In this document: positions 33,228-45,774 of the stretch, in pieces
Layout: every line of letters begins with the position of its first letter
Numbering within the stretch: the stretch's first letter is position 1
DNA from: Bacillaceae bacterium JMAK1
GTDB taxonomy: Bacteria > Bacillota > Bacilli > Bacillales > Marinococcaceae
Direction: 5' to 3'
Length of the DNA stretch: 64,000 bases
Assembly (NCBI GenBank): GCA_012970285.1
Contig: JIBW01000002.1
Span: 1,240,001-1,304,000 of the forward strand
Notes under the pieces: generated by a model
What the model was told of the DNA's origin: nothing
Seen by the model: only the letters and a program-made list of their open reading frames with translations
Databases searched by the model: none
Position numbers and translations under genes: made by a program

Positions 33228-34312
33228 TGTCTAAAAACTTTAATGACTTCTGATGCAATGACAAATAACGGGACAGCGACGAGTAAACCGATGACCCCAG
33301 CAAATTCATAGCCTAATAATAAGGCAAACAGAATAATAAGCGGATGCAAATGTGCACTCTTCCCAACAATCATTGGCGATAAGACATTTCCTTCAATCTG
33401 TTGGATGATTAAGATCGCAATCAAAGCAAAAAGCGCCGTTTGCCATGATACAGTAATTGCAATGATTAGTGCCGGAATTGCCCCGAGTATTGGACCGAAG
33501 TAAGGAATTAAATCCATCAGCCCTAATAAAATTCCGAGTACAATTGGATATGGGACGCCCGCAATCCAAAGCCCGATGACCGAAAGAATCCCTACGCAAA
33601 TCGAAACGAGCAACTGTCCACGAATATAACTTCCCAATGCATGGTCCGCCGCTTTTGCCACTTTCTCACCCGTTTCTCGAAACCTTTTTGGTGTTAGAAA
33701 AACGACCGCTTTCTCTAACGCTCGCAAGTCTTTTAGAAAGTAAAACGTTACGAACGGCAATAAAAACAAAAAAGCAATCCCTTCCAAAATAAGCGGCAAT
33801 CGATCGACCACACCATTCATCATTTCACTGCCTTCATTCTCTAAGCGAACGACACCATTCTCAATTTGATCATGAATGCTCGGTGGCAATGTATCAATCT
33901 GTCGGTGAATAGAGAGCAGTTGATCATTGAAGCCACGAATCCAAGTAGGCAAAGATTGTAACAACTCTCTCGTCTCTTCTAGAATTTTCGGTGCGGTTTC
34001 AATAACAGCCCAAGCACCGCCCCCGAAAAAAATCGTATAAATGATAAACACCGACAAAAAGCGCGGTGAACCTTGTCGTTCCAAGTAATCAATAACTGGA
34101 TGCAATAAATACGCAAACAGTCCAGCGATCATGAAAGGAATAAGTATTTTAAAGAGACTAACGAGTACCGGTTTCCACACAGGTGTAAGCAAGTACAAAA
34201 CATACAAACTTACTAATATGGTTAGCACCAATGCGACTCGGTAAATCCATTTTCTTTCCGTCTTAATCACCCCCTCTCCCTTAGGATGGGCAACTAACGA
34301 ATCCTTATCCAT
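33200..34312 (-). CDS. yrrI: AI-2E family transporter YrrI
   Basis: 370 residues with about eight membrane helices and the conserved C-terminal block GLMDLIPYFGPILGAIPALIIA and QQIEGNVLSPMIVGKSAHLHPLIIL of the AI-2E exporter/PerM family. Substrates differ between members (autoinducer-2 export, Na+/H+ exchange, permeases), so none is assigned. The gene lies between alaS and recD2 in B. subtilis too. Confidence 0.85.
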   Translation of the reverse strand: MDKDSLVAHPKGEGVIKTERKWIYRVALVLTILVSLYVLYLLTPVWKPVLVSLFKILIPFMIAGLFAYLLHPVIDYLERQGSPRFLSVFIIYTIFFGGGAWAVIETAPKILEETRELLQSLPTWIRGFNDQLLSIHRQIDTLPPSIHDQIENGVVRLENEGSEMMNGVVDRLPLILEGIAFLFLLPFVTFYFLKDLRALEKAVVFLTPKRFRETGEKVAKAADHALGSYIRGQLLVSICVGILSVIGLWIAGVPYPIVLGILLGLMDLIPYFGPILGAIPALIIAITVSWQTALFALIAILIIQQIEGNVLSPMIVGKSAHLHPLIILFALLLGYEFAGVIGLLVAVPLFVIASEVIKVFRQTKGSEQGV

Positions 34313-34316
34313 AACG

Positions 34317-34346
34317 AAAAAAAGCCAAACCGCTGCGGTTTGGCTA
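34317..34346 (-). terminator. Terminator after yrzQ
   Basis: Minus strand AGCCAAACCGCAGCGGTTTGGCT followed by TTTTTT is a ten-pair stem with uridine run, between yrzQ and the AI-2E transporter gene. Confidence 0.85.
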
Positions 34347-34350
34347 ATGC

Positions 34351-34515
34351 TTAAAAGGCATTTTTATACGCCTTTTTCAACATTTTTACGTGCTTGTTTT
34401 TTTTCATCTTATTCATCCAACGTTTATGAGAACGATCGTGCGTGTTCATCATATAAATGGCCGCTCCTACTGTTCCGATTCCTGCTACGAGCAGGGATGA
34501 CGACGTTTTGTTCAT
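34351..34515 (-). CDS. yrzQ: YrzQ/DUF3918-like small protein, 54 aa
   Basis: The minus strand from ATG 34513-34515 encodes NKTSSSLLVAGIGTVGAAIYMM, a glycine-rich membrane helix, followed by a very basic tail (DRSHKRWMNKMKKNKHVKMLKK). This matches DUF3918 proteins in length and pattern; B. subtilis has yrzQ at the equivalent place. GGAGCTGG precedes the start. Function unknown. Confidence 0.65.
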   Translation of the reverse strand: MNKTSSSLLVAGIGTVGAAIYMMNTHDRSHKRWMNKMKKNKHVKMLKKAYKNAF

Positions 34516-34567
34516 GAACCATCCAGCTCCATCCTATGATTTACAGTCGGACAGTCACCAAACGTTT

Positions 34568-34774
34568 TTACATACTTTGCTCATGTTCAATGCAGCTCTC
34601 ACGCTCAGCTTCTGAGAACACATCATCTAATGATACGAGTGAGCCGTCTTCTTCAACTTGATACACGGACAATGTTGAACCTTTCACGACGAGCTCAATG
34701 CAACATTTCCAGCAATAGTATTGATTCGCACCAATCTTTCCGATATCTTTCCACATGCAATTTGGACAATGCAT
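34568..34774 (-). CDS. yrzR: YrzR-like zinc-ribbon protein
   Basis: 68 residues. CPNC at the N-terminus and CWKCC near residue 21 form a zinc ribbon, followed by a short beta region (LSVYQVEEDGSLVSLDDVF). The position between yrzQ and recD2 and the length agree with B. subtilis YrzR. ATG start behind AAGGAGG. Function unknown. Confidence 0.7.
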   Translation of the reverse strand: MHCPNCMWKDIGKIGANQYYCWKCCIELVVKGSTLSVYQVEEDGSLVSLDDVFSEAERESCIEHEQSM

Positions 34775-34861
34775 GATGTAACCTCCTTGTGAACCTTCTT
34801 ATTCACAAGAATGGTCAAAGAAAGCCGATGCTAAACGTGGCAACTGTCACTGAATGTAGTT

Positions 34862-37135
34862 TTAGCGACTAGCATCGTTTTTATGATTGGTAATCGGTTC
34901 CTTAAGATGCGCGATTCTCTCGGTTAAATAGGAATAACGTGAATGATGATCGTTATGATCAATCGCAAAGGAGTAGGCACGCTCTTCACCGACCATAATT
35001 AAGTAATCACGGGCACGTGTGATCGCTGTATATAACAAGTTCCGCTTTAACATCCGACGGTAATTCATAACAAGTGGCACGATTACAATCGGGAACTCAC
35101 TCCCTTGCGCTTTATGAATCGATGAGCAATAGGCAAGCATCACTTGCTTTAAATCTTGACGCTCATACTCCACTTCCAGCTGATCAAAACGTATGATCAC
35201 TTTTTCTTTTTTATCATCGGTGTCTTTTGCACGCCGGATAGCAACAATTTCACCACGGTCACCGTTGTAGACATTTTCTTCAGGATTGTTGACGAGTTGC
35301 AACACCATATCACCTTGACGTAGCGTTAAATCGCCATATGTAATCGATGATTGTCCTGGTTTTTTCGGATTAAACAGCTCTTGCAACTTCTCATTAAGCG
35401 CCGTAATCCCTGCTTCCCCTCTATACATCGGAACGAGTACTTGTACGTCACGTGGGGCATATCCCCGGTCAACAGCTTTTTGGCACACTTTCTCAATGAG
35501 GGGCACGATGTTCGCAGCACTTCCTGGAAAAAACGCACGGTCATGAAGCGGTTGTTTGAAATCATCCGGAAGTTGCCCTTCTTTAATGCTATGTGCAAGG
35601 TCGGTTATTGAGGAACCTTCAGCTTGTCGATAAACGAGTGATAGCCTTACAGCAGGAAGTTTACCAGAAGAAAGTAAATCACTAAGCACTTGACCCGGAC
35701 CGACAGAAGGAAGTTGGTCTTCATCTCCTACGATGATTACTTGCATTTTGGCAGGAATCGCTTTAAACAACTGATTGGCTAACCAAATGTCAATCATCGA
35801 TGCCTCGTCGATAATGAGCAGCTCACCCTTTAACGGAGAATCTTCGTCCCGCTCCGTAAACTCTGAATCATCGCCACGCCAACCGATTAATCTGTGGATC
35901 GTTACGGCATTTCTTCCTGTCGTTTCACTCATCCGCTTTGCTGCACGCCCTGTAGGAGCTGCAAGTAAGATTGGTGACTTCTTCGGATCATCTTCTGACC
36001 AGCCACGAATACGCTGGAACATTTCAACAATCGCTCGTATAACTGTCGTTTTACCAGTCCCTGGTCCCCCGGTTAAAATCATCATCGGTGATGATAACGC
36101 TAGGCGTACAGCTTCTTTCTGCTGCTCAGCATACGAGATCTTGTAACGTTCTTCCATCTTGCCAAGCTCTTGCAAAAAAAGGTCTTCAGAAAAACTTTCA
36201 ATTTCACGATCAACTGTCAATCGCTCTAAGTTCGTCGACAATCCTTTTTCCGCAAAGTAAAGAGACGGAACGTAACCGCGATCATCATCAACGGCGATTT
36301 TTCCATCTTCAGCAAGATCAACGATCGCTTGGAGTAATTGCGCTTCCTCTGCGAACGGCGAACGGTGATTTAGTATTTGTTTTGCTTCTTCAATCCATTC
36401 AGATTCAGGCAAGTACACGTGTCCTGAACTCATACTTGTTGCCACAATCGAATGCATGAGCCCCGCTTTTAAACGCTTTTGATCAAGTGGCTCAATGCCA
36501 AGCTGGGTGCCAAGTTCATCAGCTTTAAAAAAGCCAATCCCATCAATGTCTTGAACGAGACGGTACGGATCGGTCTCAACAATACGTAGCGTGTCATTTC
36601 CATAATGGCTAATGATTTTTGTCGATAACTCCATCCCAAAGCCGTAGTTCATGAGCTTATTCATAAACTGTGCAGATTCTTGTTCTTGTTGAAGGGTTTC
36701 AATAATTACTTTACGCTGTTCTGCTTTTAAACTCGGCACAGACTGCAAACACGTCGGGTCATTTAACATTTGATCAAGTGCCGCCTCACCTAAATGCGCA
36801 ACAACCATCGCTGCCGTCTTACGTCCTACTTTTGGGAAACGTTCACTTGATAAGTATTGAATGAGCGCCTGTCCTTCTCTTGGGATGTGCTTTTCATACG
36901 TTTCACTCTTAAATTGCTGACCATATTTCGGGTGCTCTGTATACTGCCCCCGAAACGTAAGCAATTCACCTTCTGGTGACGACGGGAAGTGACCGAGAAC
37001 GGTAATTGTATGCGTTTCTGCTTTCGGTTCTGATTGTTCCACATCAACAATCATTACTGTATATCCGTTTTCATCGTTACGAAAGATGAGTTGACTTACC
37101 GTCCCTGTAACATACGGCATCTCCTCTACAATCAT
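34862..37135 (-). CDS. recD2: RecD2 5'-3' DNA helicase
   Basis: 757 residues. The N-terminal OB-like region (MPYVTGTVSQLIFRNDENGYTVMIVDV) and tandem HhH region define RecD2, the RecBC-independent form. Superfamily 1 helicase motifs follow: GGPGTGKTT (motif I, about 360), LLIIDEASMIDI (II), GDEDQLPSVGPG (III) and AYCSSIHKAQGSEFP / YTAITRA near the end. It takes part in replication fork and mismatch-linked repair in B. subtilis. The start is either the ATG at 37135 or the one at 37120 behind GAGGAG. Confidence 0.92.
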   Translation of the reverse strand: MIVEEMPYVTGTVSQLIFRNDENGYTVMIVDVEQSEPKAETHTITVLGHFPSSPEGELLTFRGQYTEHPKYGQQFKSETYEKHIPREGQALIQYLSSERFPKVGRKTAAMVVAHLGEAALDQMLNDPTCLQSVPSLKAEQRKVIIETLQQEQESAQFMNKLMNYGFGMELSTKIISHYGNDTLRIVETDPYRLVQDIDGIGFFKADELGTQLGIEPLDQKRLKAGLMHSIVATSMSSGHVYLPESEWIEEAKQILNHRSPFAEEAQLLQAIVDLAEDGKIAVDDDRGYVPSLYFAEKGLSTNLERLTVDREIESFSEDLFLQELGKMEERYKISYAEQQKEAVRLALSSPMMILTGGPGTGKTTVIRAIVEMFQRIRGWSEDDPKKSPILLAAPTGRAAKRMSETTGRNAVTIHRLIGWRGDDSEFTERDEDSPLKGELLIIDEASMIDIWLANQLFKAIPAKMQVIIVGDEDQLPSVGPGQVLSDLLSSGKLPAVRLSLVYRQAEGSSITDLAHSIKEGQLPDDFKQPLHDRAFFPGSAANIVPLIEKVCQKAVDRGYAPRDVQVLVPMYRGEAGITALNEKLQELFNPKKPGQSSITYGDLTLRQGDMVLQLVNNPEENVYNGDRGEIVAIRRAKDTDDKKEKVIIRFDQLEVEYERQDLKQVMLAYCSSIHKAQGSEFPIVIVPLVMNYRRMLKRNLLYTAITRARDYLIMVGEERAYSFAIDHNDHHSRYSYLTERIAHLKEPITNHKNDASR

Positions 37136-37165
37136 CCCGCCATTCCCCTCTCTCCATACTACTGT

Positions 37166-40103
<2,938 letters not shown>

Positions 40104-40133
40104 GATTGTCACCTTCAACTTTCTATCGTTAAC

Positions 40134-40553
40134 TTAAATGTAGAACATATAATCTTCTTGAGTATCTGCCTCTTCATAATTGGCAAGGTCTAAAAGTGTT
40201 GTGGAATCGAGCACGTCTTTAATTGCATCACGAATCTTAATCCATAAATCACGCTTAGCCGGCTCTTCATCTTCCATCACTTCTACTGGTGTAATTGGTC
40301 CTTCTAGAACCCGAATGATGTCACCTGCGGTAATATCACCCGGTTCTTTTGCTAACATATAACCACCATAAGCGCCTCGTACGCTTTTTACATAAATGGC
40401 ATTTCTAAGTGGAGCGATTAATTGCTCCAAATAATGTTCTGATAAATTATTGTCTTTAGCAATCGACTTTAATGAAATCGGACCCTCACCATGTCTTTTT
40501 GCTAATGCGATCATAATTGTTAATCCGTAACGCCCTTTAGTTGAAATCTTCAT
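40134..40553 (-). CDS. cymR: Rrf2-family cysteine metabolism repressor CymR
   Basis: 139 residues from the ATG at 40551-40553 (GAGAGGTG upstream). KISTKGRYGLTIMIALAKRHGEGPISLKSIA and SVRGAYGGYMLAKEP are the Rrf2 winged-helix signature. The protein has no cysteine, so it cannot hold an Fe-S cluster like IscR; that fits CymR, which senses O-acetylserine through CysK. Regulates sulfur uptake and cysteine synthesis. TATAAT on the minus strand at 40636-40641 is a likely -10. Confidence 0.88.
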   Translation of the reverse strand: MKISTKGRYGLTIMIALAKRHGEGPISLKSIAKDNNLSEHYLEQLIAPLRNAIYVKSVRGAYGGYMLAKEPGDITAGDIIRVLEGPITPVEVMEDEEPAKRDLWIKIRDAIKDVLDSTTLLDLANYEEADTQEDYMFYI

Positions 40554-40753
40554 AATGGACACCTCTCTAATTTTAAAAACCAAACATTTATATCGATCGT
40601 GTTATGCGCTCGTTTATCACTCTGCTTTACGTGACATTATAGCATGTTCACTACTCATTGAACACAAGGCTGTACTTCTTGTCTGTTTTTGGATGTTTGT
40701 GCTAAGCTTTGAACAACTAGAACGTGTATTCGCTAGTAGATGGAGTGATTTAA

Positions 40754-42034
40754 TTGAACCATGCCCCACTTGCATACAACATGCGACCAAGGACAGTCAA
40801 AGAAGTTGTCGGTCAAAAGCATTTATTAGAAGAAGGCGGGCTCATTACTCGAATGGTAACTGCTGGTGTATTACACCCGATGATTTTCCACGGTCCACCA
40901 GGTACGGGGAAGACATCAACAGCCATTGCCATTGCGGGTACGATGAACCTTAAATATAAGTTGTTAAACGCAGTTGAGCATACGAAAAAGGATTTACAAA
41001 TCGCTGCAGAAGAAGCGAAGCTGTACGGTCAGCTCGTCTTAATTCTTGATGAGTTCCATCGTTTGGATAAAGCAAAACAAGACTTTTTACTGCCTCATTT
41101 GGAAAGCGGAACGTTAATTGTCATCGGAGCGACAACCGCTAACCCTTATCACTCCGTTAATCCAGCAATTCGTAGTCGTTGTCACATCTTTGAATTACAT
41201 TCTCTTGAAGTTGAAGAGATTACTTCGATGTTAGAGCTAGCATTGACCGATCGTGAAAGAGGCTTAGGTGACGTGCACACAGATGTCGATCCGGATGCCT
41301 TAGAGCACATCGCTACTTCCTGTAATGGTGATTTACGCGCTTCATTAAATGCATTAGAACTCGCAGTCTTGTCCACACCTAAAGGTGACGACGGCATTGT
41401 GAAGATTGATATTCATATTGCCGAAGTATGTACACAAAAAAAGAACTTTAACCATGATAAAGATGGTGATGGTCATTATGACGTATTATCTGCGTTCCAA
41501 AAATCCATTCGTGGCAGCGATGCGGATGCAGCACTTCATTATTTAGCTCGTTTAATTGAAGCAGGAGATCTTGTTAGCATTAACCGTCGGTTACTCGTCA
41601 TCGCCTATGAAGACATTGGCCTTGCGAACCCGCAAGCAGGCGCAAGAACACTATCTGCCATCGAAGCATCCGAACGGCTCGGTTTTCCAGAAGCACGAAT
41701 TCCACTCGCAAACGCCGTCATTGAACTGTGCTTATCACCGAAATCCAATTCAGCATATAAAGCTGTAGACAAAGCTCTTGCCGACGTTCGGCAGTACGGA
41801 TCACCGAAAATCCCTGATCATTTACGCGATGCTCATTATAGTGGCGCACAAGAAATGAATCGTGGTGTCGGTTACTTGTATCCACATGACTATGAACATG
41901 CAATGGTTGCTCAACAATATTTACCAGATTCGATTAAAGATCATCGCTACTTGAAATTATCTGGGAAAAGCAAGTACGAACAAGCCTTTTATGATGCACA
42001 GCGAAACATCAAATCTCGCACGAAACAAAAATAA
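40754..42034 (+). CDS. rarA: Replication-associated recombination protein RarA
   Basis: 426 residues from a TTG start with TGGAG upstream. Walker [11 protein letters not shown], Walker B LILDEFHR and the sensor-1 [13 protein letters not shown] match RarA/MgsA of the clamp-loader AAA+ clade, and the C-terminal [12 protein letters not shown] tetramerisation region is present. It acts at stalled replication forks. Divergent from cymR as in B. subtilis. Confidence 0.93.
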   Translation: MNHAPLAYNMRPRTVKEVVGQKHLLEEGGLITRMVTAGVLHPMIFHGPPGTGKTSTAIAIAGTMNLKYKLLNAVEHTKKDLQIAAEEAKLYGQLVLILDEFHRLDKAKQDFLLPHLESGTLIVIGATTANPYHSVNPAIRSRCHIFELHSLEVEEITSMLELALTDRERGLGDVHTDVDPDALEHIATSCNGDLRASLNALELAVLSTPKGDDGIVKIDIHIAEVCTQKKNFNHDKDGDGHYDVLSAFQKSIRGSDADAALHYLARLIEAGDLVSINRRLLVIAYEDIGLANPQAGARTLSAIEASERLGFPEARIPLANAVIELCLSPKSNSAYKAVDKALADVRQYGSPKIPDHLRDAHYSGAQEMNRGVGYLYPHDYEHAMVAQQYLPDSIKDHRYLKLSGKSKYEQAFYDAQRNIKSRTKQK

Positions 42035-42122
42035 ACGCCCTCTTTCTATGAATAGAAGTATAGAGATTCCGAAGTTTGTCCATAGTAAAACTAGAATCTT
42101 TAAGTGGAAGAAGGGACGTTTC

Positions 42123-42737
42123 ATGACAAAAGTTCGACAAGATGCGTGGTCACACGAAGATGATGTTTTGCTTGCAGATACCGTCCTCAATCACATTAAA
42201 CGAGGAAGCACGCAACTAAAAGCATTTGAAGAAGTTGGCGATCAACTGAACCGAACAGCTGCAGCGTGTGGATTCCGTTGGAATGCGGTCGTCCGTGATC
42301 AATACGATAACAAAATTGCAGATGCAAAACGCGAACGCAAAAACCACCAAAGAAAAGACGCTGCCAATGCAGTCGCTCATACATTTGGTAATCATAATCA
42401 TAGAGAAGCGACAGCGACCGTTCAAACAAACACAGCTAAAGAGCCAAGCGAATCCATGAGTATCGACGATGTTATTTCGTTTTTACAGCAATACAAAAAT
42501 CAATCGCAAGAAGGCTCAAATGTACTCGATCAAAACAAAGCATTAACTGAAGAGAACCAACACCTACGAGAACGTATACAAAAGATCGAAAAAGACCACG
42601 ATTCTCTAATGCAAGTGATTAATCGCGCTCGAAATATGATGTTTTTGGATGAATCTGCTTTAACGGATTCATTTATGAGCTCAAGCTTTCGTATGGATGA
42701 AAATGGGAATTTACAACAAGTTTCAAAAGCTGATTAG
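42123..42737 (+). CDS. rsfA: RsfA-family prespore regulator
   Basis: 204 residues from the ATG at 42123 (GGAAGAAGGGACG upstream). The Myb/SANT-like start [54 protein letters not shown] is the RsfA signature; a linker and a C-terminal coiled coil ([20 protein letters not shown]) follow. RsfA proteins modulate sigma-F-dependent genes in the forespore. Which of the several paralogues this is cannot be decided from sequence alone. Confidence 0.85.
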   Translation: MTKVRQDAWSHEDDVLLADTVLNHIKRGSTQLKAFEEVGDQLNRTAAACGFRWNAVVRDQYDNKIADAKRERKNHQRKDAANAVAHTFGNHNHREATATVQTNTAKEPSESMSIDDVISFLQQYKNQSQEGSNVLDQNKALTEENQHLRERIQKIEKDHDSLMQVINRARNMMFLDESALTDSFMSSSFRMDENGNLQQVSKAD

Positions 42738-42763
42738 CGACTATTCATTTAGTCGCTTTTTTT
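42736..42763 (+). terminator. Terminator of the rsfA-type gene
   Basis: AGCGACT-attcattt-AGTCGCT followed by TTTTTTT, starting at the stop codon. Confidence 0.85.
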
Positions 42764-42805
42764 AGATTTTCCGACAGAAAATCTGACAATGCCTCCCTTA
42801 AAGTA

Positions 42806-42822
42806 TGTGAATTTTGCTATCA
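42806..42822. promoter_or_regulatory. Candidate TnrA box before tnrA
   Basis: TGTGA-attttgc-TATCA differs in one position from the TnrA/GlnR site TGTNA-N7-TNACA and lies about 40 bases before the tnrA start. Autoregulation of tnrA is known in B. subtilis. Confidence 0.55.
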
Positions 42823-42860
42823 TTAAGGAAACATACATAACATCAAGGGACGGGGATGTC

Positions 42861-43169
42861 ATGAACTATAAGAAGAAGAAAGTCATCACCATCGGTGTCG
42901 TTTGTGAATTAACAGGCCTTAGCGAACGTCAAGTTCGCTACTACGAAGAACGACAACTCGTTTTTCCAGAGCGCAGCAAAGGCGGCACAAGAAAATACTC
43001 GTTCTTAGATATTGAACGACTCATGGAAATTGCTGAGAAGATGGCAGACGGTATGCAAACGTTTGAAATTAAACGTATGGACAAGCAACGTAATGCCACT
43101 CTCCGTGAAAAAATGCTGAAAGGCCAAATTAACGCACAATTCGGACAGAGAGCAGCGAAACGTCCATAA
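42861..43169 (+). CDS. tnrA: MerR-family nitrogen regulator TnrA
   Basis: 102 residues from the ATG at 42861 (AAGGGACGGGGATGTC upstream). The winged helix VITIGVVCELTGLSERQVRYYEERQLVFPERSKGGTRKYSFLDIERL and the C-terminal helix LREKMLKGQINAQF match TnrA more closely than GlnR, which has a different tail and lies next to glnA. TnrA activates nitrogen-limitation genes and is held by feedback-inhibited glutamine synthetase through that C-terminal helix. Confidence 0.85.
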   Translation: MNYKKKKVITIGVVCELTGLSERQVRYYEERQLVFPERSKGGTRKYSFLDIERLMEIAEKMADGMQTFEIKRMDKQRNATLREKMLKGQINAQFGQRAAKRP

Positions 43170-43216
43170 TTGTTTGGAAACAAACACGGTCTTTTACATC
43201 ACCTTCTATTCCAACG

Positions 43217-43258
43217 AACCCTCGAATTTCTGCTCATAAAGAAATCGAGGGTTTTCTA
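43217..43258 (+). terminator. Terminator of tnrA
   Basis: AACCCTCGA and TCGAGGGTT (43217-43225 and 43245-43253) form a nine-base stem, with TTCT after it. Between here and 43330 I see nothing else. Confidence 0.7.
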
Positions 43259-43329
43259 GTACAATGACTGATATGCAGAATGATTTGGAGTAAGACATTT
43301 CAACTATATAGTATTGCTTTAAGCAACAT

Positions 43330-43352
43330 AAAAAAGACCCATATACATGGGT
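43330..43352 (-). terminator. Terminator of the 6S RNA gene
   Basis: Minus strand GGACCCATGTATATGGGTC followed by TTTTTTATG; a compact stem at the 3' side of the 6S RNA transcript. Confidence 0.8.
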
Positions 43353-43384
43353 CCTTGATCATTCATCTTAAACTTGTTCGACTA

Positions 43385-43572
43385 TGTAGTCCCGTTGTGC
43401 CGTATAAAATCACCAAGTTTTGAAGCCTGCAATCGCAGGTGGGTGCCTTGTTCAATACTCCGTAAGTCCTCAGCTACCGAGGCATTTACTTCCTATTGAA
43501 ACGTCAAGCTCCCTAGTAAAAAATGTTGGCTCAAAACGTATAGTGCGCTACGAACACTACAGGACTTTAACT
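43385..43572 (-). ncRNA. ssrS: 6S RNA (6S-1 / BsrA type)
   Basis: The minus strand begins AAAGTCCTGTAGTGTTCG, like the start of B. subtilis 6S-1 RNA, and ends near GGGACTACATAG, whose GGGACT can pair with AGTCC at the 5' end. The middle includes GCCTCGGTAGCTGAGG and CCTGCGATTGCAGG stems flanking an open central bubble, about 190 nt in all. The locus next to aspS is the same as in B. subtilis. 6S RNA binds sigma-A RNA polymerase and lowers transcription in stationary phase. Exact ends are approximate. Confidence 0.8.
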
Positions 43573-43579
43573 TGTAAAA

Positions 43580-43608
43580 AGTATAGCACGAACGTGTTTC
43601 TTCTGCAA
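43580..43608 (-). promoter_or_regulatory. Promoter of the 6S RNA gene
   Basis: Minus strand TTGCAG (43603-43608) and TATACT (43580-43585) with a 17-base spacer, seven to eight bases before the predicted RNA start. Confidence 0.75.
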
Positions 43609-43687
43609 CAAAAGAGTAAACAATTCAGCGGTCCAAAGGTTTCACTCTTTCTTCTCACTGGGTATACTGTAGTCAGGAGGGAATATT

Positions 43688-43975
43688 ATGAGTGAACCAA
43701 TTAGCAAACTACCCATTACCCATATCGTTCAGAAGATCGGGGCGATTGAAAAGCACACCGAGCATTACGATACAGATATGGTGCTTTATGATGACCGCAT
43801 TACCATTGATCATGAATCCTTTGTCATTGAGAACGTCTTTGACATCTCTTATCGCTATCAAGAAGGCGAGATCGGCTTTTTTTATTTACATACATCACAA
43901 GGTGTACGAACGTTTTACATAAAAACCGACCCATCTGCCTTTGTTGAAAGTTTTCGGAACGTCGAGCGTAAATAG
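43688..43975 (+). CDS. Conserved hypothetical protein, 95 aa
   Basis: Not recognised. The pattern VQKIGAIEKHTEHYDTDMVLYDDRITIDHESFVIENVFDISYR followed by GEIGFFYLHTSQGVRTFYIKTDPSAFVESFR is beta-rich and ends in one helix, like a small PH-type domain. AGGAGGG precedes the ATG. It lies between 6S RNA and aspS, convergent with aspS, with only one base between the stop codons. Confidence 0.7.
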   Translation: MSEPISKLPITHIVQKIGAIEKHTEHYDTDMVLYDDRITIDHESFVIENVFDISYRYQEGEIGFFYLHTSQGVRTFYIKTDPSAFVESFRNVERK

Positions 43976-43976
43976 C

Positions 43977-45746
43977 TTAACGTGGACGTAAATGCAACTC
44001 TTTCCATTGACTAGGACTAACTTGACTTGGTGCTTCAGTGAGCAAGCAACTTGCACTCGCTGTTTTCGGGAACGCAATGACTTCACGTAAGTTATCAACG
44101 CCTGCAAGTAGCATAACGAGTCGGTCAAGTCCTAGTGCAATACCTCCGTGAGGTGGCGCACCGTGGCTAAGCGCATCAATTAAGAAACCGAATTGATCTG
44201 TCGCTTCTTTCTCTGTAAAACCGAGCGTTTTAAACATTTGCATTTGTAGTTCTGGTTCATGAATACGTTGTGAACCACCACCAAGCTCGTAGCCGTTTAA
44301 TACGAGGTCATACGCATGAGCGATGACATTTGTTGGCTCTGATTCGAGCTTTTCAACATCACCTTCAACTGGACGAGTGAACGGATGGTGTAAAGCGACG
44401 TGACGGTCTTCATCTTTGTCGTATTCAACGAGTGGGAAGTCTGTGACCCACAAGAAGTTATACGCATCTGTATCGATTAATTCAAGCTCTTTCCCGAACT
44501 TCATACGAAGCGCACCGAGAACATCGTACACGACTTTCGATTCATCCGCTGCGAACATGAGTAAGTCTCCACTTTCTGCATTCATCGCACGTTTCATCTC
44601 TTCTTGAATGTCTTCCGATAAAAACTTAGCAATTGGTCCTTTAAGCGCCAATGATTCATCTACTTTTAACCACGCTAACCCTTTAGCGCCATAAATCGCT
44701 GCAAAGTCCGCAAGGTCATCAATTTCTTTACGACTCATTGCGTCGCCTTGACCTTTTGCATTTAGTCCTTTTACTTTGCCACCTTTTTCAAGAGCACCCG
44801 TAAATACTTTAAATCCACTGTCTTTCACGATCTCTGAAAGCTCTACGAGCTCCATCGCAAAACGTGTATCTGGCTTATCAGAACCGAAACGATTCATCGC
44901 TTCTTCGTACGTCATACGCGGGAACGGTGTAACAATGTCTTTATTGTGTACGGCTTTCATAATGCGCGCCATCATCGCTTCTGACATTTTGAACAAGTCT
45001 TCGCTATCCATAAAAGATGCTTCAATATCGACTTGGGTAAATTCCGGTTGGCGATCTGCTCGTAAGTCTTCATCACGGAAACAACGAACGATCTGATAGT
45101 AACGCTCAAAACCAGCAACCATTAGTAGTTGTTTGAACAACTGTGGCGATTGTGGCAAGGCGTAGAATTCATGTTCATGGACACGACTTGGAACGAGATA
45201 ATCTCTTGCTCCTTCTGGTGTGCTTTTCGTAAGCATCGGTGTCTCAGCTTCCATGAAGTCTTTTTGATCTAAGAAGTTGCGAATTTCCTTTGTCACTTGA
45301 TGACGTAAACGAAACACGCGTTGCATGTTCGGACGACGAAGATCAAGGTAACGTTTCTTTAAGCGAATGTCTTCTGAAATTTGTACGTCTTCATCAATCG
45401 TAAACGGCAACGGTTTCGATACGTTTAGGATCTTCACTTCATCAACGTGTACTTCTACTCTTCCGGTTGCAATTTTGTCGTTGATCGTCTCTTCATCTCG
45501 TAACACGACTTTCCCTTTTACGTCTAGCACATATTCGTTACGAATTGAGTCCGCGATAGCCAATGCCGCTTCGTTAATTTCTGGGCTAAATACGACTTGT
45601 ACGACACCACTGCGGTCGCGTAAATCAATAAAAATAACTTGTCCGAGATCACGACGTGTGCGTGCCCACCCCTTTAACTGTACGTGTTCACCAACAACTG
45701 CTTCGGTGATTTCTTCGCTGTAATGTGTTCTTCCTACTCCTACCAC
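43977..45746 (-). CDS. aspS: Aspartyl-tRNA synthetase
   Basis: 589 residues, GTG start behind GAGGAG. Anticodon-binding OB fold at the N-terminus ([23 protein letters not shown]), class II core with motif 2 [18 protein letters not shown], the bacterial GAD insert (about 280-420) and motif 3 [11 protein letters not shown]. It charges tRNA(Asp). Forms an operon with hisS under the T-box leader. Confidence 0.97.
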   Translation of the reverse strand: MVGVGRTHYSEEITEAVVGEHVQLKGWARTRRDLGQVIFIDLRDRSGVVQVVFSPEINEAALAIADSIRNEYVLDVKGKVVLRDEETINDKIATGRVEVHVDEVKILNVSKPLPFTIDEDVQISEDIRLKKRYLDLRRPNMQRVFRLRHQVTKEIRNFLDQKDFMEAETPMLTKSTPEGARDYLVPSRVHEHEFYALPQSPQLFKQLLMVAGFERYYQIVRCFRDEDLRADRQPEFTQVDIEASFMDSEDLFKMSEAMMARIMKAVHNKDIVTPFPRMTYEEAMNRFGSDKPDTRFAMELVELSEIVKDSGFKVFTGALEKGGKVKGLNAKGQGDAMSRKEIDDLADFAAIYGAKGLAWLKVDESLALKGPIAKFLSEDIQEEMKRAMNAESGDLLMFAADESKVVYDVLGALRMKFGKELELIDTDAYNFLWVTDFPLVEYDKDEDRHVALHHPFTRPVEGDVEKLESEPTNVIAHAYDLVLNGYELGGGSQRIHEPELQMQMFKTLGFTEKEATDQFGFLIDALSHGAPPHGGIALGLDRLVMLLAGVDNLREVIAFPKTASASCLLTEAPSQVSPSQWKELHLRPR

Positions 45747-45774
45747 TTAAACACCACTCCTCATCTGTTCTCTA

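Noticed and set aside
43420-43695. Plus-strand 91-residue frame
   Set aside because: It lies across the 6S RNA gene and its promoter on the opposite strand and has no protein-like character.
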